This document shows, in pieces, positions 1 through 8,362 of a DNA stretch of 64,000 nt. The notes under the pieces were generated by a model. The model had not been told where the DNA came from. It saw nothing but the letters and a program-made list of their open reading frames with translations, and searched no databases. This DNA is from Micromonospora solifontis. GTDB lineage: Bacteria > Actinomycetota > Actinomycetes > Mycobacteriales > Micromonosporaceae. Made by a program: the position numbers and the translations under genes. Numbering within the stretch: position 1 is the first letter of the stretch; the number at the start of each line of letters is the position of its first letter. The DNA lies in contig NZ_RJLN01000004.1 in assembly GCF_003725545.1 (NCBI RefSeq), forward strand, positions 1-64,000, in the 5' to 3' direction.

Positions 1-1068
1 GAGGGGTCGGGGTGACGCCGGCGCGGCGGGTCCGGAGACCGGCTCCGGGCGGCTGCGCCGGCCCACCGGTTCCGGCTCGACCGGCCGGACCGGTCGCAGG
101 CCGGTGCCGGTGTTGCGCAGGTCGGTCAGGTCACCGACCGGCTCGCCGCGCCGGGCGGCGGCCCGCCGGCCCGGGGCCGGCGTGGCGATCCGTGCGCTGA
201 GCGCGCCCACCAGTGCGTCGCAGCCGGCGTCGCAGGCCCGGACGGAGGCGACCGCCTGCCGTACGGTCTCGGCGACGGCGGCGGTGAGCGCCCGGTTGAC
301 GGTGGCGCGGCGCGGCGTCTCGGAGATGGCGACGCGCAGGGCGGTCACCGCCTCGTTGACCGTGTCGGGGTCGGCGACGCCCTCGGCCGCCAGGTGGGCG
401 GCGACGGCGTCCGCGGCGACCGCGACCTCGCGGCCGCCGGCCACCGTGCCGGCCAGCATCCCGGGCTCCGGGAGCGCGTCCAGCACGGCCAGGGAGACCG
501 GCTCGGCCGGGTCCGGGTACGCCCGGAGCGCGGCCGGGTAGAGCTCGCGGAGCACCTCGCGCAGGGCGACCGCGGCGGAGTGCCGCCCGCTGGTCAGCGC
601 GGCGTGCGCGGCGAGGACCTGCTTGTAGCCCGTGAGATCGCGCGGTGCCGGCAGGGTGACCGCCGAGAGCGCGCCGGCCTGGAGCGCCCGCGCCAGCCCG
701 ACCGCCCGGCGCTCGACCGGCGGCGACTGCATCTCCTCCAGCGAGTCGTCGTCGGCGAACCGCTCGGCGAAGTCGTCGACCGAGTCGTCGTCCGCGATCG
801 CCAGCGGCCGTCCGGCCGCGCTGAGCAGCGAGGTGACCGAGTGGTCGTCGCTGTCGGCGGCGATGGCCGCACCGCTCGGCCCGCCCGACCGCTCCACGAG
901 CAGCGCGACCAGCTGGGCGTAACCGGCCGGGTCGTCACTGATCTCGCAGACATGCAGCAGACGGCCTGCGTCGTCGACCACTGCGGACGTCAGCATCGAA
1001 CCGACCGAGGCCGGCCGGTCGGCCGGATCCGCCGAGGCCAGACCGCAGTACACGCGCACGAGCGCCAC
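1..1068 (-). CDS. IS110-like protein lacking the DEDD catalytic residues (3' end beyond window)
   Basis: About 356 residues are visible and no stop is reached before the window edge. The layout follows the N-terminal RuvC-like domain and the linker of IS110-family transposases: a beta-hairpin segment, a stretch ending AAGRPLAIADDD-VDDFAERF that matches the IS110 AAG-V-VVNP-VR-FA region, then LARALQAGAL and LTGYKQVL, a helical arm ending LRELYPAAL, and LAVLDALPEPG. The DEDD residues are missing: where IS110 has GVDVGK, VEATG and KTDRRDA, this protein has VRVYCGL, AADSD and PVERRAV. I infer a domesticated, non-transposing nucleic-acid-binding protein rather than an active element, and I saw no terminal repeats. 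The start chosen is GTG 1068, 8 bases after GGAGGAGG; GTG 1092 is an alternative. It follows the acidic protein gene on the same strand after 64 bases, so the two are probably co-transcribed. Family assignment rests on pattern recall, not an alignment. Confidence 0.6.
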   Translation of the reverse strand, partial: MALVRVYCGLASADPADRPASVGSMLTSAVVDDAGRLLHVCEISDDPAGYAQLVALLVERSGGPSGAAIAADSDDHSVTSLLSAAGRPLAIADDDSVDDFAERFADDDSLEEMQSPPVERRAVGLARALQAGALSAVTLPAPRDLTGYKQVLAAHAALTSGRHSAAVALREVLRELYPAALRAYPDPAEPVSLAVLDALPEPGMLAGTVAGGREVAVAADAVAAHLAAEGVADPDTVNEAVTALRVAISETPRRATVNRALTAAVAETVRQAVASVRACDAGCDALVGALSARIATPAPGRRAAARRGEPVGDLTDLRNTGTGLRPVRPVEPEPVGRRSRPEPVSGPAAPASPRPL

Positions 1069-1132
1069 GGCGTCGTCCTCCTCCCGGGACACAGGTCTTT
1101 CTCTGCCAGAGACTGATGCTCCCCGGTCGGGG

Positions 1133-2119
1133 TCAGTCGCGCCAGTCCACAACGGCAGAGATCTTGCCGACAATGGTGCGCCAACCCAAACTTGCGGTTT
1201 GTGCCCCGATTTTCTTCAGCCGGCGGCGACCCAGGAAACCACCGATTCCGCCGTTGACAGATGCCCGCAGCGCCTCGTCCAGGTCGTCCAGGCTGGAACC
1301 CGCCGAGAGCATGTCCAGCACGGCCGGTAGCCGCAGGGCGTACGCCAGGTCACGGGCGACCTCGCCGGCCTCGATCAGGAGCGTGGGATCCCACGCGTCG
1401 TGGCCACCGCGGAGGTTCTCGACGACCAGGTCGAGCTCGTAGGTGTCCTCGTCCAGCGGGGCGATGTCGGCCGGTTCCACCCGTTCGGACAGTTCATTCC
1501 AGCTGTCCAGTTGAGACAGGTCGTTGGGCGCGCCGGAACGGACGAAGCTGACCAACGACTCCGGGGTCTTGAACAGCAGCAGCTTGCCCCGGTGGGTGAG
1601 GAAGGCGGGCACCTCCTCGTCGCCCGCGGCGTCGTCCGCCTCGTCCTCGTCCTCGTCGTCCTCGTCGGCCTCGTCCTCGTCGGCCTCGTTGGCCTCGTCC
1701 TCGTCGGCGTCCGCCGCCTCGTCGGTCACGTCGGTCTTGCCGCGCCGACGCCTCGCGGGCCGCTCGTCCTCGTCCTCGTCCTCTTCCTCGGCGGTGAGGG
1801 CGGCGAACTCCTCGTCGAGGATCACCACCTCCTCGTCGTCCTCGGTCTCGACGACCTGACGACGGGCCAGGAAGGGGTCGTCCTGGTCGCGGTCGGCGAC
1901 GTCGGTCGGGGCCAGCTCCCGGGCCGGCCGGTACGCCCGCAGGGTGAAGCCGGTGCCGGCCGGCAAGGCGATCTCGACCGGGTCGATCCGCAGCTCGTCC
2001 CAGAGGGCCCGGTCCGCCGCCGGGCGGCTGGCCTCTACCTCGTCATCTGCGTTCGACGCCGTGGTGTCGTCGAGCTCGGGCTCGTCGGCGTCGGGCCGTT
2101 GGGGCGACTGGCGGGCCAC
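1133..2119 (-). CDS. Acidic conserved actinobacterial protein (often auto-annotated DNA primase or primosomal)
   Basis: A 328-residue protein in three parts. The N-terminus is variable. The middle (about residues 110-180) is extremely Asp/Glu-rich and contains short basic islands such as RPARRRRGK. The C-terminal 150 residues look conserved, starting FLTHRGKLLLFKTPESLV and ending ISAVVDWRD. I recognise this C-terminal block from Streptomyces and Micromonospora proteins labelled DNA primase, but I see no TOPRIM or zinc-finger primase motif, so that label is not supported. The start is GTG 2119, chosen because GGAGG lies 5 bases upstream; the upstream in-frame ATG at 2188 has no ribosome site. 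Role unknown. The acidic tract suggests interaction with basic proteins or nucleic-acid mimicry, which is inference. It probably forms an operon with the IS110-like gene downstream. Confidence 0.75.
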   Translation of the reverse strand: MARQSPQRPDADEPELDDTTASNADDEVEASRPAADRALWDELRIDPVEIALPAGTGFTLRAYRPARELAPTDVADRDQDDPFLARRQVVETEDDEEVVILDEEFAALTAEEEDEDEDERPARRRRGKTDVTDEAADADEDEANEADEDEADEDDEDEDEADDAAGDEEVPAFLTHRGKLLLFKTPESLVSFVRSGAPNDLSQLDSWNELSERVEPADIAPLDEDTYELDLVVENLRGGHDAWDPTLLIEAGEVARDLAYALRLPAVLDMLSAGSSLDDLDEALRASVNGGIGGFLGRRRLKKIGAQTASLGWRTIVGKISAVVDWRD

Positions 2120-2253
2120 GCTGACCTCCGTGTGCTGTCGGTTGCCCACCCGGCGACGCCTCCGGCCGCCGAGTGACTCTGCGCACATACCCTAGTGGGC
2201 GTCCCGCCGACGTCGGGAGCCGCACCCCGGTGGCGTCCCGACCGGCGGACAAG

Positions 2254-2268
2254 TAGCGTTGCTACGTA
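2254..2268 (+). promoter_or_regulatory. Leaderless promoter of PadR gene
   Basis: A TAGCGT -10 hexamer (2254-2259) ends 8 bases before the ATG, so transcription should begin at or next to the start codon. No Shine-Dalgarno sequence is present. Confidence 0.5.
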
Positions 2269-2609
2269 TGAAGGCGCAGGCGCTGCACGGGCATCTGGAC
2301 GCGCTGCTGCTGGCGGTGCTGGAGCAGGGCGAGCTGCACGGTTACGCGATCATCGAGGCGCTCCGGGCCCGCAGCGGCGGCGCCCTCGACCTGCCCACCG
2401 GCACCATCTATCCGGCGCTGCGCCGGCTGGAACGGGCCGGCTACGTGGCCAGCTCCTGGAGCACCGTCAACGGCCGGGAACGGCGTACCTACCGGGTGAC
2501 CGAGGCCGGCGGCCGGGCACTCGCCGGCGAACGGGCCGGCTGGCGCGAGTTCAGCGCGACGGTGGGCCGCTTCCTCGGCACCGAACCGCCGCCCGCCACC
2601 CCGGCCTGA
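2268..2609 (+). CDS. PadR-family transcriptional regulator
   Basis: A 113-residue winged-helix protein. The signature LHGYAIIEALRARSGG and PTGTIYPALRRLERAGYV (residues about 20-65) is the PadR DNA-binding core with its GTIYPAL recognition helix, followed by RRTYRVTEAGGRAL. It is a short, PadR-s1-like form with only a minimal C-terminal helix. These proteins usually repress a neighbouring membrane transport gene. Here the convergent permease-prefix membrane protein is the closest candidate partner, an arrangement common in actinobacteria. The start is ATG 2268, as a leaderless transcript. Family assignment is secure; target is inferred. Confidence 0.88.
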   Translation: MKAQALHGHLDALLLAVLEQGELHGYAIIEALRARSGGALDLPTGTIYPALRRLERAGYVASSWSTVNGRERRTYRVTEAGGRALAGERAGWREFSATVGRFLGTEPPPATPA

Positions 2610-2635
2610 CCGCCCCCGCACCCGGCCGGCGTTGA

Positions 2636-2790
2636 CCCACGCCGGTTGCGGCAGGTCGGGCTCGGCGCGGCCGGCGGGGCGGCGGGTTGCGGCAGCCCGG
2701 GGCCTGCTCGGCCGGCGCGAGCGGCGGGTTGCCGCAGCCCGGGCCGGAAGACGGCGGACTGCGGCGGCTCGCCTCGATCAGATCGGCCGC
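2636..2790. repeat. Imperfect direct repeats in PadR/permease intergenic region
   Basis: The motif GGCGGGTTGC(G/C)GCAGCCCGG occurs twice, near 2687 and 2723, with related GCGGCAG/GCGGCTC pieces around it. There is no ORF with good codon use. The region separates two converging genes and may act as a termination zone. Confidence 0.35.
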
Positions 2791-2800
2791 GAGGCTGCGG

Positions 2801-3472
2801 TCAGCAGGTGGCCTGGAGCCAGCAGCGGGCCGCTCGGGCCAGCGCGAACCAGCCGACGCTGACCAGCACCCCGCCGATGATCATCGGCGGCCAGGTCAGG
2901 GCCGCCTCCCAGAGGCTGATCGACCAGCCGAACAGGGCGCTCCCGGCGACCGCCCCACCCAGCAGGCCGCCGACCAGCCCGTAGCCCACCGCCCGGCCGA
3001 GCACGGGCAGCCGGGACGATCGGTAGCGGGCGGCGACGATCCCGAGCAGCAGCCCGGCGAGTGCCAGCGCGGCGACCAGCCCCCAGATCCCGTTCAGCGA
3101 GGCGGACAGGAGCCGGTAGCCCTCCGGCGGTCGGGGTCCCTCGGTCCAACTCGCCCCCCGCCAGGTCAGGTCGCCACCGGCCATCAGCGTCACCGCCACG
3201 GCGAGCGCCCGCACCGCCAGCCGGCGCAGCGCGCCGGCCGCCAGCTCGGCCTGGTAGCCCGGGGCGAGCTGGGCGGGGCTGCCGAACTCGGCCACCGCCC
3301 GCCGCTCGGCCTCCGCCCGCGACAGGCCCCCCTCCCGGTACGCCTCGACCGCGTCCTGCAACGAGTGCCGCGCCTCGGTCAGCAGGTCGGCCTTGAGGCC
3401 GGCCGGACCACGCAGCCGGCCGGCCAGCTCGCGCAGCCGCTCCTCGACGAGCACGTCCTGGTACGCCCGCAT
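2801..3472 (-). CDS. Permease-prefix-domain membrane protein
   Basis: A 223-residue protein. Residues 1-75 form the cytoplasmic helical permease prefix domain (MRAYQDVLVEERLRELAGRL, then EARHSLQDAVEAY, AEAERRAVAEFGSP), followed by four or five predicted membrane segments. In actinobacteria this prefix domain sits on small membrane proteins coupled to PadR regulators; the PadR gene converges on it here. The start at 3472 is where the conserved prefix begins. The in-frame sequence further upstream is a Gly/Trp low-complexity translation of a C-rich tract and is rejected. The Shine-Dalgarno is weak and the mRNA leader would be very G-rich, see the G-rich tract entry. Transport substrate unknown. 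Confidence 0.78.
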   Translation of the reverse strand: MRAYQDVLVEERLRELAGRLRGPAGLKADLLTEARHSLQDAVEAYREGGLSRAEAERRAVAEFGSPAQLAPGYQAELAAGALRRLAVRALAVAVTLMAGGDLTWRGASWTEGPRPPEGYRLLSASLNGIWGLVAALALAGLLLGIVAARYRSSRLPVLGRAVGYGLVGGLLGGAVAGSALFGWSISLWEAALTWPPMIIGGVLVSVGWFALARAARCWLQATC

Positions 3473-3499
3473 GCGACCCACCCTGCCATCCCGCCCGCC

Positions 3500-3715
3500 C
3501 CCCCCGCGTCCGGGAATTCCCCTGACCCCCCACCCCCCCCCACCACCCACCCCACCCCACCCCACCCACCCACCGCCCGGCCAGTGGGGTGGTGATCATG
3601 AGGTTAGCGGCGTCGGCTGCCCGATTTGTCGCCGCCAACTTCATGATCGACCAGCTGGTGGGGGGGAAGGGGGGGAAGGGGCAGGGGGAGGGGGTCAGGG
3701 GGTGGGGGTGAGGGC
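3500..3715. repeat. Strand-asymmetric C-rich and G-rich tracts flanking a palindrome
   Basis: Between 3500 and 3590 the plus strand is almost pure C with A/T interruptions. From 3655 to 3712 it is G runs of 4-7 separated by one or two bases. The two flank an inverted repeat at 3594-3648. The plus-strand right flank and the minus-strand left flank both meet the four-G-run criterion for quadruplexes, and the two flanks can also pair with each other. The right flank overlaps the 3' end of cydC. Confidence 0.6.
3594..3648. repeat. Inverted repeat, GATCATGAGGTTAGCGG family, copy 1
   Basis: Left arm 3594-3612 and right arm 3630-3648 match at 17 of 19 positions around a 17-base loop. The left arm shares its first 17 bases exactly with the element at 17687-17741. 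It lies 3' of cydC and upstream of the permease-prefix gene. Confidence 0.7.
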
Positions 3716-5671
3716 GAGGTAGCCGCGTTCCGCTGCCTCCTGGAGCAGCCACTGGTCGCGGTACCAGCCGGGCTGCGCGACCAGGTCGGCGTGCCGGCCG
3801 CGCTGGACCACCCGCCCGGCGTCGAGCACCACGATCTCGTCCAGCTCCGCCAGGCCGCTCAGCCGGTGGCTGATCAGCAGCACCGAGTGCCCGGCGGGGG
3901 TGGCGGCCAGCGCCGAGGCGAGCACCGCGTCCGCGGCCGCTGGGTCGAGGCCCTCGGTCGGCTCGTCGAGCACCAGCACCGCCGGGGCGGCCAGCAGCGC
4001 CCGGGCCAGCGCGAGGCGCTGGCGCTGCCCGCCGGAGAGCTGGCCGCCCTGCTCGCCGACCACGGTGTCCCAGCCCGCCGGCTGGTCGCGTACCCAGTCG
4101 AGCAGGCCGGCGGCACGGGTCGCGGCGGTCAGCTCCGCCTCGTCGGCCCCGGGCCGGCCGAGCAGCAGGTTCTCCCGGACCGAGGCGTGGAAGACGTACG
4201 CCTCGGCGAGCAGGCCGCCGATCATCCGGGGCAGCTCCTCGGGCGGGTACCCGGCCACGTCGGTGCCGTCCAGGGTGACCCGGCCGGCGTCGGGGCGTAC
4301 CGCGCCGGTGAGCACGCCCGCGAGGGTGCTCTTCCCGGCGCCGCTGGGCCCGACCACGGCGACCCGGCGGCCGGCGGGCAGGTCGAGGTCGACGCCGTCC
4401 AGGGCCGGTGCGGCACCCGCCCGGTACCGCACGGTCACCCCGTCGAACCGCACGTCGGGCCCGGCCGCCACCGCACCGGTTCGCCCGGCGGCGGCCGGCG
4501 TCCCGGCGGCGGGTGTCCCGGCGACCGGTCCGGCGGGCGCCGGACCGGGGCCGGTGAGCAGGGCGGCGACCCGGGCCAGGCCGGCCCGGAGCTGCGCGCG
4601 CTGCCGGGCGGCCCCGACCAGGGCGAGGGCGATTTCGACGGCGGCCAGCGTGCCGACGGCCAGCACGCCGACCAGCACCGCGCCGACGCCGGCGCGGAGC
4701 GCCACGGCCACCACGGCGGCGGCGGTGAGCCCGCTGATCAGCACCCCGGCCGCGTCGACGGCGAAGCCGGCCGCGGCCAGCCGGCGTTCCAGCCGGGCGA
4801 GCCGGCGGGCGCGCCCCTCGGCGCTGGCCGCGCCGAACGCGGCCAGGTCGGCGGCGCCGTGGGTGAGATCGACCGCGTCCACGGCGAGCGCGCCGCGCAG
4901 CGGGGCCACCTCGTCGGCGGCCCGCCGGGTGAGCCCGGTGGCCAGCGCGGGCAGGGCCACTCCGGCCACCAGCACCCCGACGGCGAGCACGCCGGCGGCC
5001 GGGGGCGAGATCAGCGCGGCCCCGCCGACCGCGAGCAGGCTCACCAGCGCGGCGGCCGCCCCCGGTACGAGCACCCGCAGCAGCAGGTCCTGCACCGCCT
5101 CCACGTCGGAGACCAGGCGGCTCAGCGCGTCCCCGGTGCGCTGGGCGGCGCCGTCACGCCGGGCGGCGAGGGTGGCGAAGACCCGGGCCCGGACGTCGGT
5201 GATCATCCGGAGCACGGCGTCGTGCCCGGCGAGCCGCTCGGTGTAGCGGAACACGCCCCGGCTGACCGCCAGGGCCCGGACCGCGACGATGGCCACGGTC
5301 AACCGGTCCAGCGTCGGCCGCCCGGCGGCGCTCATCAGCAGCCAGGTGGCGGTCGCCATCAGGGCCAGCCCGGCGAACTCGGTGGCCGCGGCGAGCAGCC
5401 CGGCGCCCACCAGCCGGCCCAGGTACGGCCGGGCCAGCCGGAGCACCGTCCGCTCGGCGCGGGCCCCGGTCGTGGCCCCGGTGGCCGGGACGGCGGCGGT
5501 CGGGGCGGGCCCACCGGGCAGCAGTTCGGCCGGGTTCGCCTCGGCCGGGGTCGGCGCGCCCGGGTCGCGACCGGCCGGGGTCGTTCCGTCCCGGGAGACG
5601 CCGCCGGGCACGGCCCGGACCGGCTGGTCCGGCCGCCCCTGGTCGTCGGGCCGGTCAAGCGCGTCGCTCAT
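3695..5671 (-). CDS. cydC: CydC: ABC transporter subunit for cytochrome bd assembly
   Basis: A 658-residue half-transporter. After a Pro/Ala-rich N-terminal extension of about 60 residues come six membrane segments and a nucleotide-binding domain with Walker A VGPSGAGKST, signature [16 protein letters not shown], Walker B VLVLDEPTEGLD and the H-loop ISHR. Position in the operon and pairing with CydD identify it as CydC. The CydDC heterodimer is known to be required for assembly of cytochrome bd, through export of reductant and heme-linked redox control of the periplasm. Its ATG overlaps the cydD stop by one base (TGATG), so translation is coupled. The 3' end runs into a G-rich tract. Confidence 0.92.
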   Translation of the reverse strand: MSDALDRPDDQGRPDQPVRAVPGGVSRDGTTPAGRDPGAPTPAEANPAELLPGGPAPTAAVPATGATTGARAERTVLRLARPYLGRLVGAGLLAAATEFAGLALMATATWLLMSAAGRPTLDRLTVAIVAVRALAVSRGVFRYTERLAGHDAVLRMITDVRARVFATLAARRDGAAQRTGDALSRLVSDVEAVQDLLLRVLVPGAAAALVSLLAVGGAALISPPAAGVLAVGVLVAGVALPALATGLTRRAADEVAPLRGALAVDAVDLTHGAADLAAFGAASAEGRARRLARLERRLAAAGFAVDAAGVLISGLTAAAVVAVALRAGVGAVLVGVLAVGTLAAVEIALALVGAARQRAQLRAGLARVAALLTGPGPAPAGPVAGTPAAGTPAAAGRTGAVAAGPDVRFDGVTVRYRAGAAPALDGVDLDLPAGRRVAVVGPSGAGKSTLAGVLTGAVRPDAGRVTLDGTDVAGYPPEELPRMIGGLLAEAYVFHASVRENLLLGRPGADEAELTAATRAAGLLDWVRDQPAGWDTVVGEQGGQLSGGQRQRLALARALLAAPAVLVLDEPTEGLDPAAADAVLASALAATPAGHSVLLISHRLSGLAELDEIVVLDAGRVVQRGRHADLVAQPGWYRDQWLLQEAAERGYLALTPTP

Positions 5672-7347
5672 CAGGAGGCCTTCCCGGCCGGCGTCGGGGT
5701 CAGCTCGGTGACCCGGCCGTCCTCGACCCGCAGGATCCGGTCGGCGTCCCCCAGCAGCGCGGGCCGGTGCGCGACCAGCAGCGCGGTCCGCCCGGCGACC
5801 AGCCGCCGGGTGGCGGCCAGCACGACCGCCTCGCTGGCGCTGTCCAGCCGGGCGGTCGGCTCGTCGAGCAGGACCAGCGGGGCGTCCCGGAGGAACGCCC
5901 GAGCCAGGGCCACCCGCTGCCGTTGCCCGCTGGACAGGCCGTGCCCGCGCTCGCCGAGCACGGTGGCCAGCCCGTCGGGCAGGGCCGCGACCACCTCGTC
6001 CAGCGCGGCGTCGCGGACCGCCCGGGCGAGCGTGGTGTCCGGGGCGTCCGGGACGCCGAGGCGGATGTTGTCGGCCAGCGAGCCGGCGAACAGGTGGGCC
6101 CGCTGCGGCACCCAGGCCAGCTGCCGGCGCCAGGCGTCCAGGTCGACCTCGGCGAGGTCCACGCCGTCGACGGTGACCCGGCCGGCGGTCGGCGCGACGA
6201 AGCCGAGCAGCAGGTTGAGCAGCGTGCTCTTGCCGGCGCCGCTGGGGCCGATGACGGCCACCCGCTCGCCGGGCCGGATGGTCAGCGTGACGTCCCGCAG
6301 GGCGGTGGTCCGCTCGTACTCGACGGTGACGCCCTCGAAGCGGATCTCGCCGCGGCCGTCCGGGGCCGGCAGCGGGGTGGCGGCCGTGGCGGCGGCCGCC
6401 GGGGTCGCCGAGAGGGTGAGCGCCTCGTCGAGCGCGGTGAGCCCCTCCATGCTGGCGTGGAAGCGGCTGCCCGCGGCCCGCAGCGGCAGGTACGCCTCCG
6501 GGGTGAGCAGCAGCACCAGCAGCGCGGTGGCGAGGGTGATCCCGCCGCCGAGCAGCCGGATGCCGACCGGCACCGCGACCAGGGCCACCGAGAGGGTGGC
6601 GACCAGTTCCAGGACGAGCGCGGAGAGGAACGCGATCCGCAGCGTCCGCATGGTGGCCTGCCGGTGCCCGTCGGCCATCCGGCGCACCACGTCGACCTGG
6701 GCCCGGGCCCGGCCGAACGCGCGCAGCGTGGGCAGCCCGGCGACCATGTCGAGGAAGTGCCCGCCGAGCAGCGACAGCCGCCGCCACTGCCGCTCGGTGG
6801 CGGCCTGCGCCTGCCAGCCGAGCAGCGCCCCGAAGACCGGGATGAGCGGGATGGTCAGCGCGATGATCAGCGCCGAGCTCCAGTCGGCCAGCACGATCCG
6901 GGCCAGCACCGCCAGCGGCACGGTCACGCTGAGCACCAGCTGGGGCAGGTAGCCGGTGAAGTAGGGGTCGAGCGCGTCCAGGCCGCGCCCGGTGAGGGTG
7001 GCGAGCTGCCCGGCCCGCTGCCCGGCGACCCAAGTGGGCCCGTGCCGGCCGACCGCGCGGAGCAGGTCGCCGCGCAGGGTCGCCTTGACGGTGGCCGCCG
7101 CCCGGGCCGCCACCGTGCCCTGCCCCCAGCTCACCAGCGCCCGGGCGGCCACCGCCGCCACGAAGCCGGCCAACGCCGGCCGGTGCAGCCGCCCGTCGAC
7201 CGCGGTCGCCAGCAGCGTGGCCAGTGCGGTGGCCTGCGCGACCACCAGCAGCGCGGTCAGCCCGCCCAACACCGCGAGCACGGCGAGGTCGCGCCGGGCC
7301 GCGGGGACCCGGCGCAGCAGACGCGGGTCGAACGGGCGGCGGTTCAC
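5671..7347 (-). CDS. cydD: CydD: ABC transporter subunit for cytochrome bd assembly
   Basis: A 558-residue half-transporter: six membrane segments over residues 1-290, with the CydD-like motif LDALDPYFTGYLPQL near residue 125, then a nucleotide-binding domain with Walker A IGPSGAGKST, signature LSSGQRQRVALARAFL, Walker B LVLLDEPTARLD and H-loop AHR. The start ATG overlaps the cydB stop by four bases. It partners with CydC as a heterodimeric exporter needed for bd oxidase maturation. The gene order cydA-cydB-cydD-cydC is the usual one in actinobacteria and Bacillus. Confidence 0.94.
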   Translation of the reverse strand: MNRRPFDPRLLRRVPAARRDLAVLAVLGGLTALLVVAQATALATLLATAVDGRLHRPALAGFVAAVAARALVSWGQGTVAARAAATVKATLRGDLLRAVGRHGPTWVAGQRAGQLATLTGRGLDALDPYFTGYLPQLVLSVTVPLAVLARIVLADWSSALIIALTIPLIPVFGALLGWQAQAATERQWRRLSLLGGHFLDMVAGLPTLRAFGRARAQVDVVRRMADGHRQATMRTLRIAFLSALVLELVATLSVALVAVPVGIRLLGGGITLATALLVLLLTPEAYLPLRAAGSRFHASMEGLTALDEALTLSATPAAAATAATPLPAPDGRGEIRFEGVTVEYERTTALRDVTLTIRPGERVAVIGPSGAGKSTLLNLLLGFVAPTAGRVTVDGVDLAEVDLDAWRRQLAWVPQRAHLFAGSLADNIRLGVPDAPDTTLARAVRDAALDEVVAALPDGLATVLGERGHGLSSGQRQRVALARAFLRDAPLVLLDEPTARLDSASEAVVLAATRRLVAGRTALLVAHRPALLGDADRILRVEDGRVTELTPTPAGKAS

Positions 7348-8351
7348 CAGTACACCGGTGCCCTGCCGTCAGTCCGTCCCCGGAACACCCACCAGCACAT
7401 CGCCTGAAAGCCTAGTAGGGCCGGCACCAGCGGCAGCACGAGCCAGCCCAGCAGTGACAGGGTGGGCTCGCTCGCCGCCCCGTCGGCCACGGTCAGCGAG
7501 GCGGCCGGGTCGACGGTGGAGAACAGCACCCGGGGCCAGAGCGCCGCGCCGACCAGCACCACCGGCAGCGCCAGCGCCGCGCTGGTCGCCGTGAAGGCCA
7601 CCCCGGACCGCCCCTGGCCGAGCGCCGCGCGGGCCACCAGCAGCGCCACCACCAGCGCCAACGGCAGCAGTACGGCGACCGCCGGTCGCGCCACGGCGGC
7701 GCGTACCCGGTCGGAGAGCAGGCCCAGGACGGTGGCCGCGGCGACCGCGGTGAGCGCCACCGGGACCAGCCGGCGGGCCACCCGGGCCAGCGAGGCGGCG
7801 CCGGCGGCCGGCAGGCGGAGGGTGAGGAACGTCGCACCCTGCACGGCGACCAGGGTCAGCATCGCCAGCGCGACGGCGGCCACGAACGGAGTGAACAGGT
7901 GTGCCACCCCGTCGACGTGCCCGTCGGCGTGCAGCGGCAGGCCCTGGAGCAGCCCGCCGAGCAGGGCGCCCCAGCCGAGCGCGGCGAGCAGGCTGCCGGC
8001 CACCACCACCCGGTCCCAGGCGGCCCGGGCCGACGCGCCATGCGGCCGGCTGCGCAGCTGCACCCCGGCGGTCACCAGCACCACCCCGACGAGGGCGCCG
8101 AACACGGCCGGGTAGAACCCGGAGAGCAACTCGCCCTCCAGGGTGGGGAAGGCGCCGAGCAGGGTGCCGGCGGCGGCCACCAGCCAGACCTCGTTGCCGA
8201 GGAAGAACGGCCCGAGGGCGGTGAGCGCGGCCCGCCGGCGCTCCTCGGTGGCGCCCCGGGCCAGCAGCAGCCCGACGCCGTAGTCGTAGCCGCCGAGAAC
8301 GAGGTAGGTGGCGAGGAAGAGGCCGAGCAGGGCGTACCAGACGAGTTCCAC
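7344..8351 (-). CDS. cydB: CydB: cytochrome bd ubiquinol/menaquinol oxidase subunit II
   Basis: A 335-residue membrane protein with eight or nine hydrophobic segments. It begins ELVWYALLGLFLATYLVLGGYDYGVG, the conserved CydB N-terminus. The GNEVWLVAAAG motif near residue 55 contains the conserved Asn/Glu/Trp of subunit II, and a WW-VFRG motif is near the C-terminus. It forms the quinol oxidase with CydA in the cytoplasmic membrane, reducing oxygen at low tension. The start is GTG 8351 with GGGAG upstream, 11 bases after the cydA stop; it overlaps cydD by four bases. Confidence 0.94.
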   Translation of the reverse strand: MELVWYALLGLFLATYLVLGGYDYGVGLLLARGATEERRRAALTALGPFFLGNEVWLVAAAGTLLGAFPTLEGELLSGFYPAVFGALVGVVLVTAGVQLRSRPHGASARAAWDRVVVAGSLLAALGWGALLGGLLQGLPLHADGHVDGVAHLFTPFVAAVALAMLTLVAVQGATFLTLRLPAAGAASLARVARRLVPVALTAVAAATVLGLLSDRVRAAVARPAVAVLLPLALVVALLVARAALGQGRSGVAFTATSAALALPVVLVGAALWPRVLFSTVDPAASLTVADGAASEPTLSLLGWLVLPLVPALLGFQAMCWWVFRGRTDGRAPVYW

Positions 8352-8362
8352 GGCGGGCTCCC

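Noticed and set aside
1..1068. Active IS110 insertion sequence
   Set aside because: Catalytic residues absent, start and neighbour spacing normal for a host operon, and no flanking element ends seen.
1524..1859. Ser-rich plus-strand frame opposite the acidic protein
   Set aside because: It is the reverse complement of Asp/Glu repeats; no start signal.
3791..6952. A 1053-codon open frame antisense to cydD and cydC
   Set aside because: Low-complexity Arg/Gly/Ser/Pro translation, no ribosome site, and exact antisense of two clear ABC transporter genes; a by-product of GC-rich codon use.
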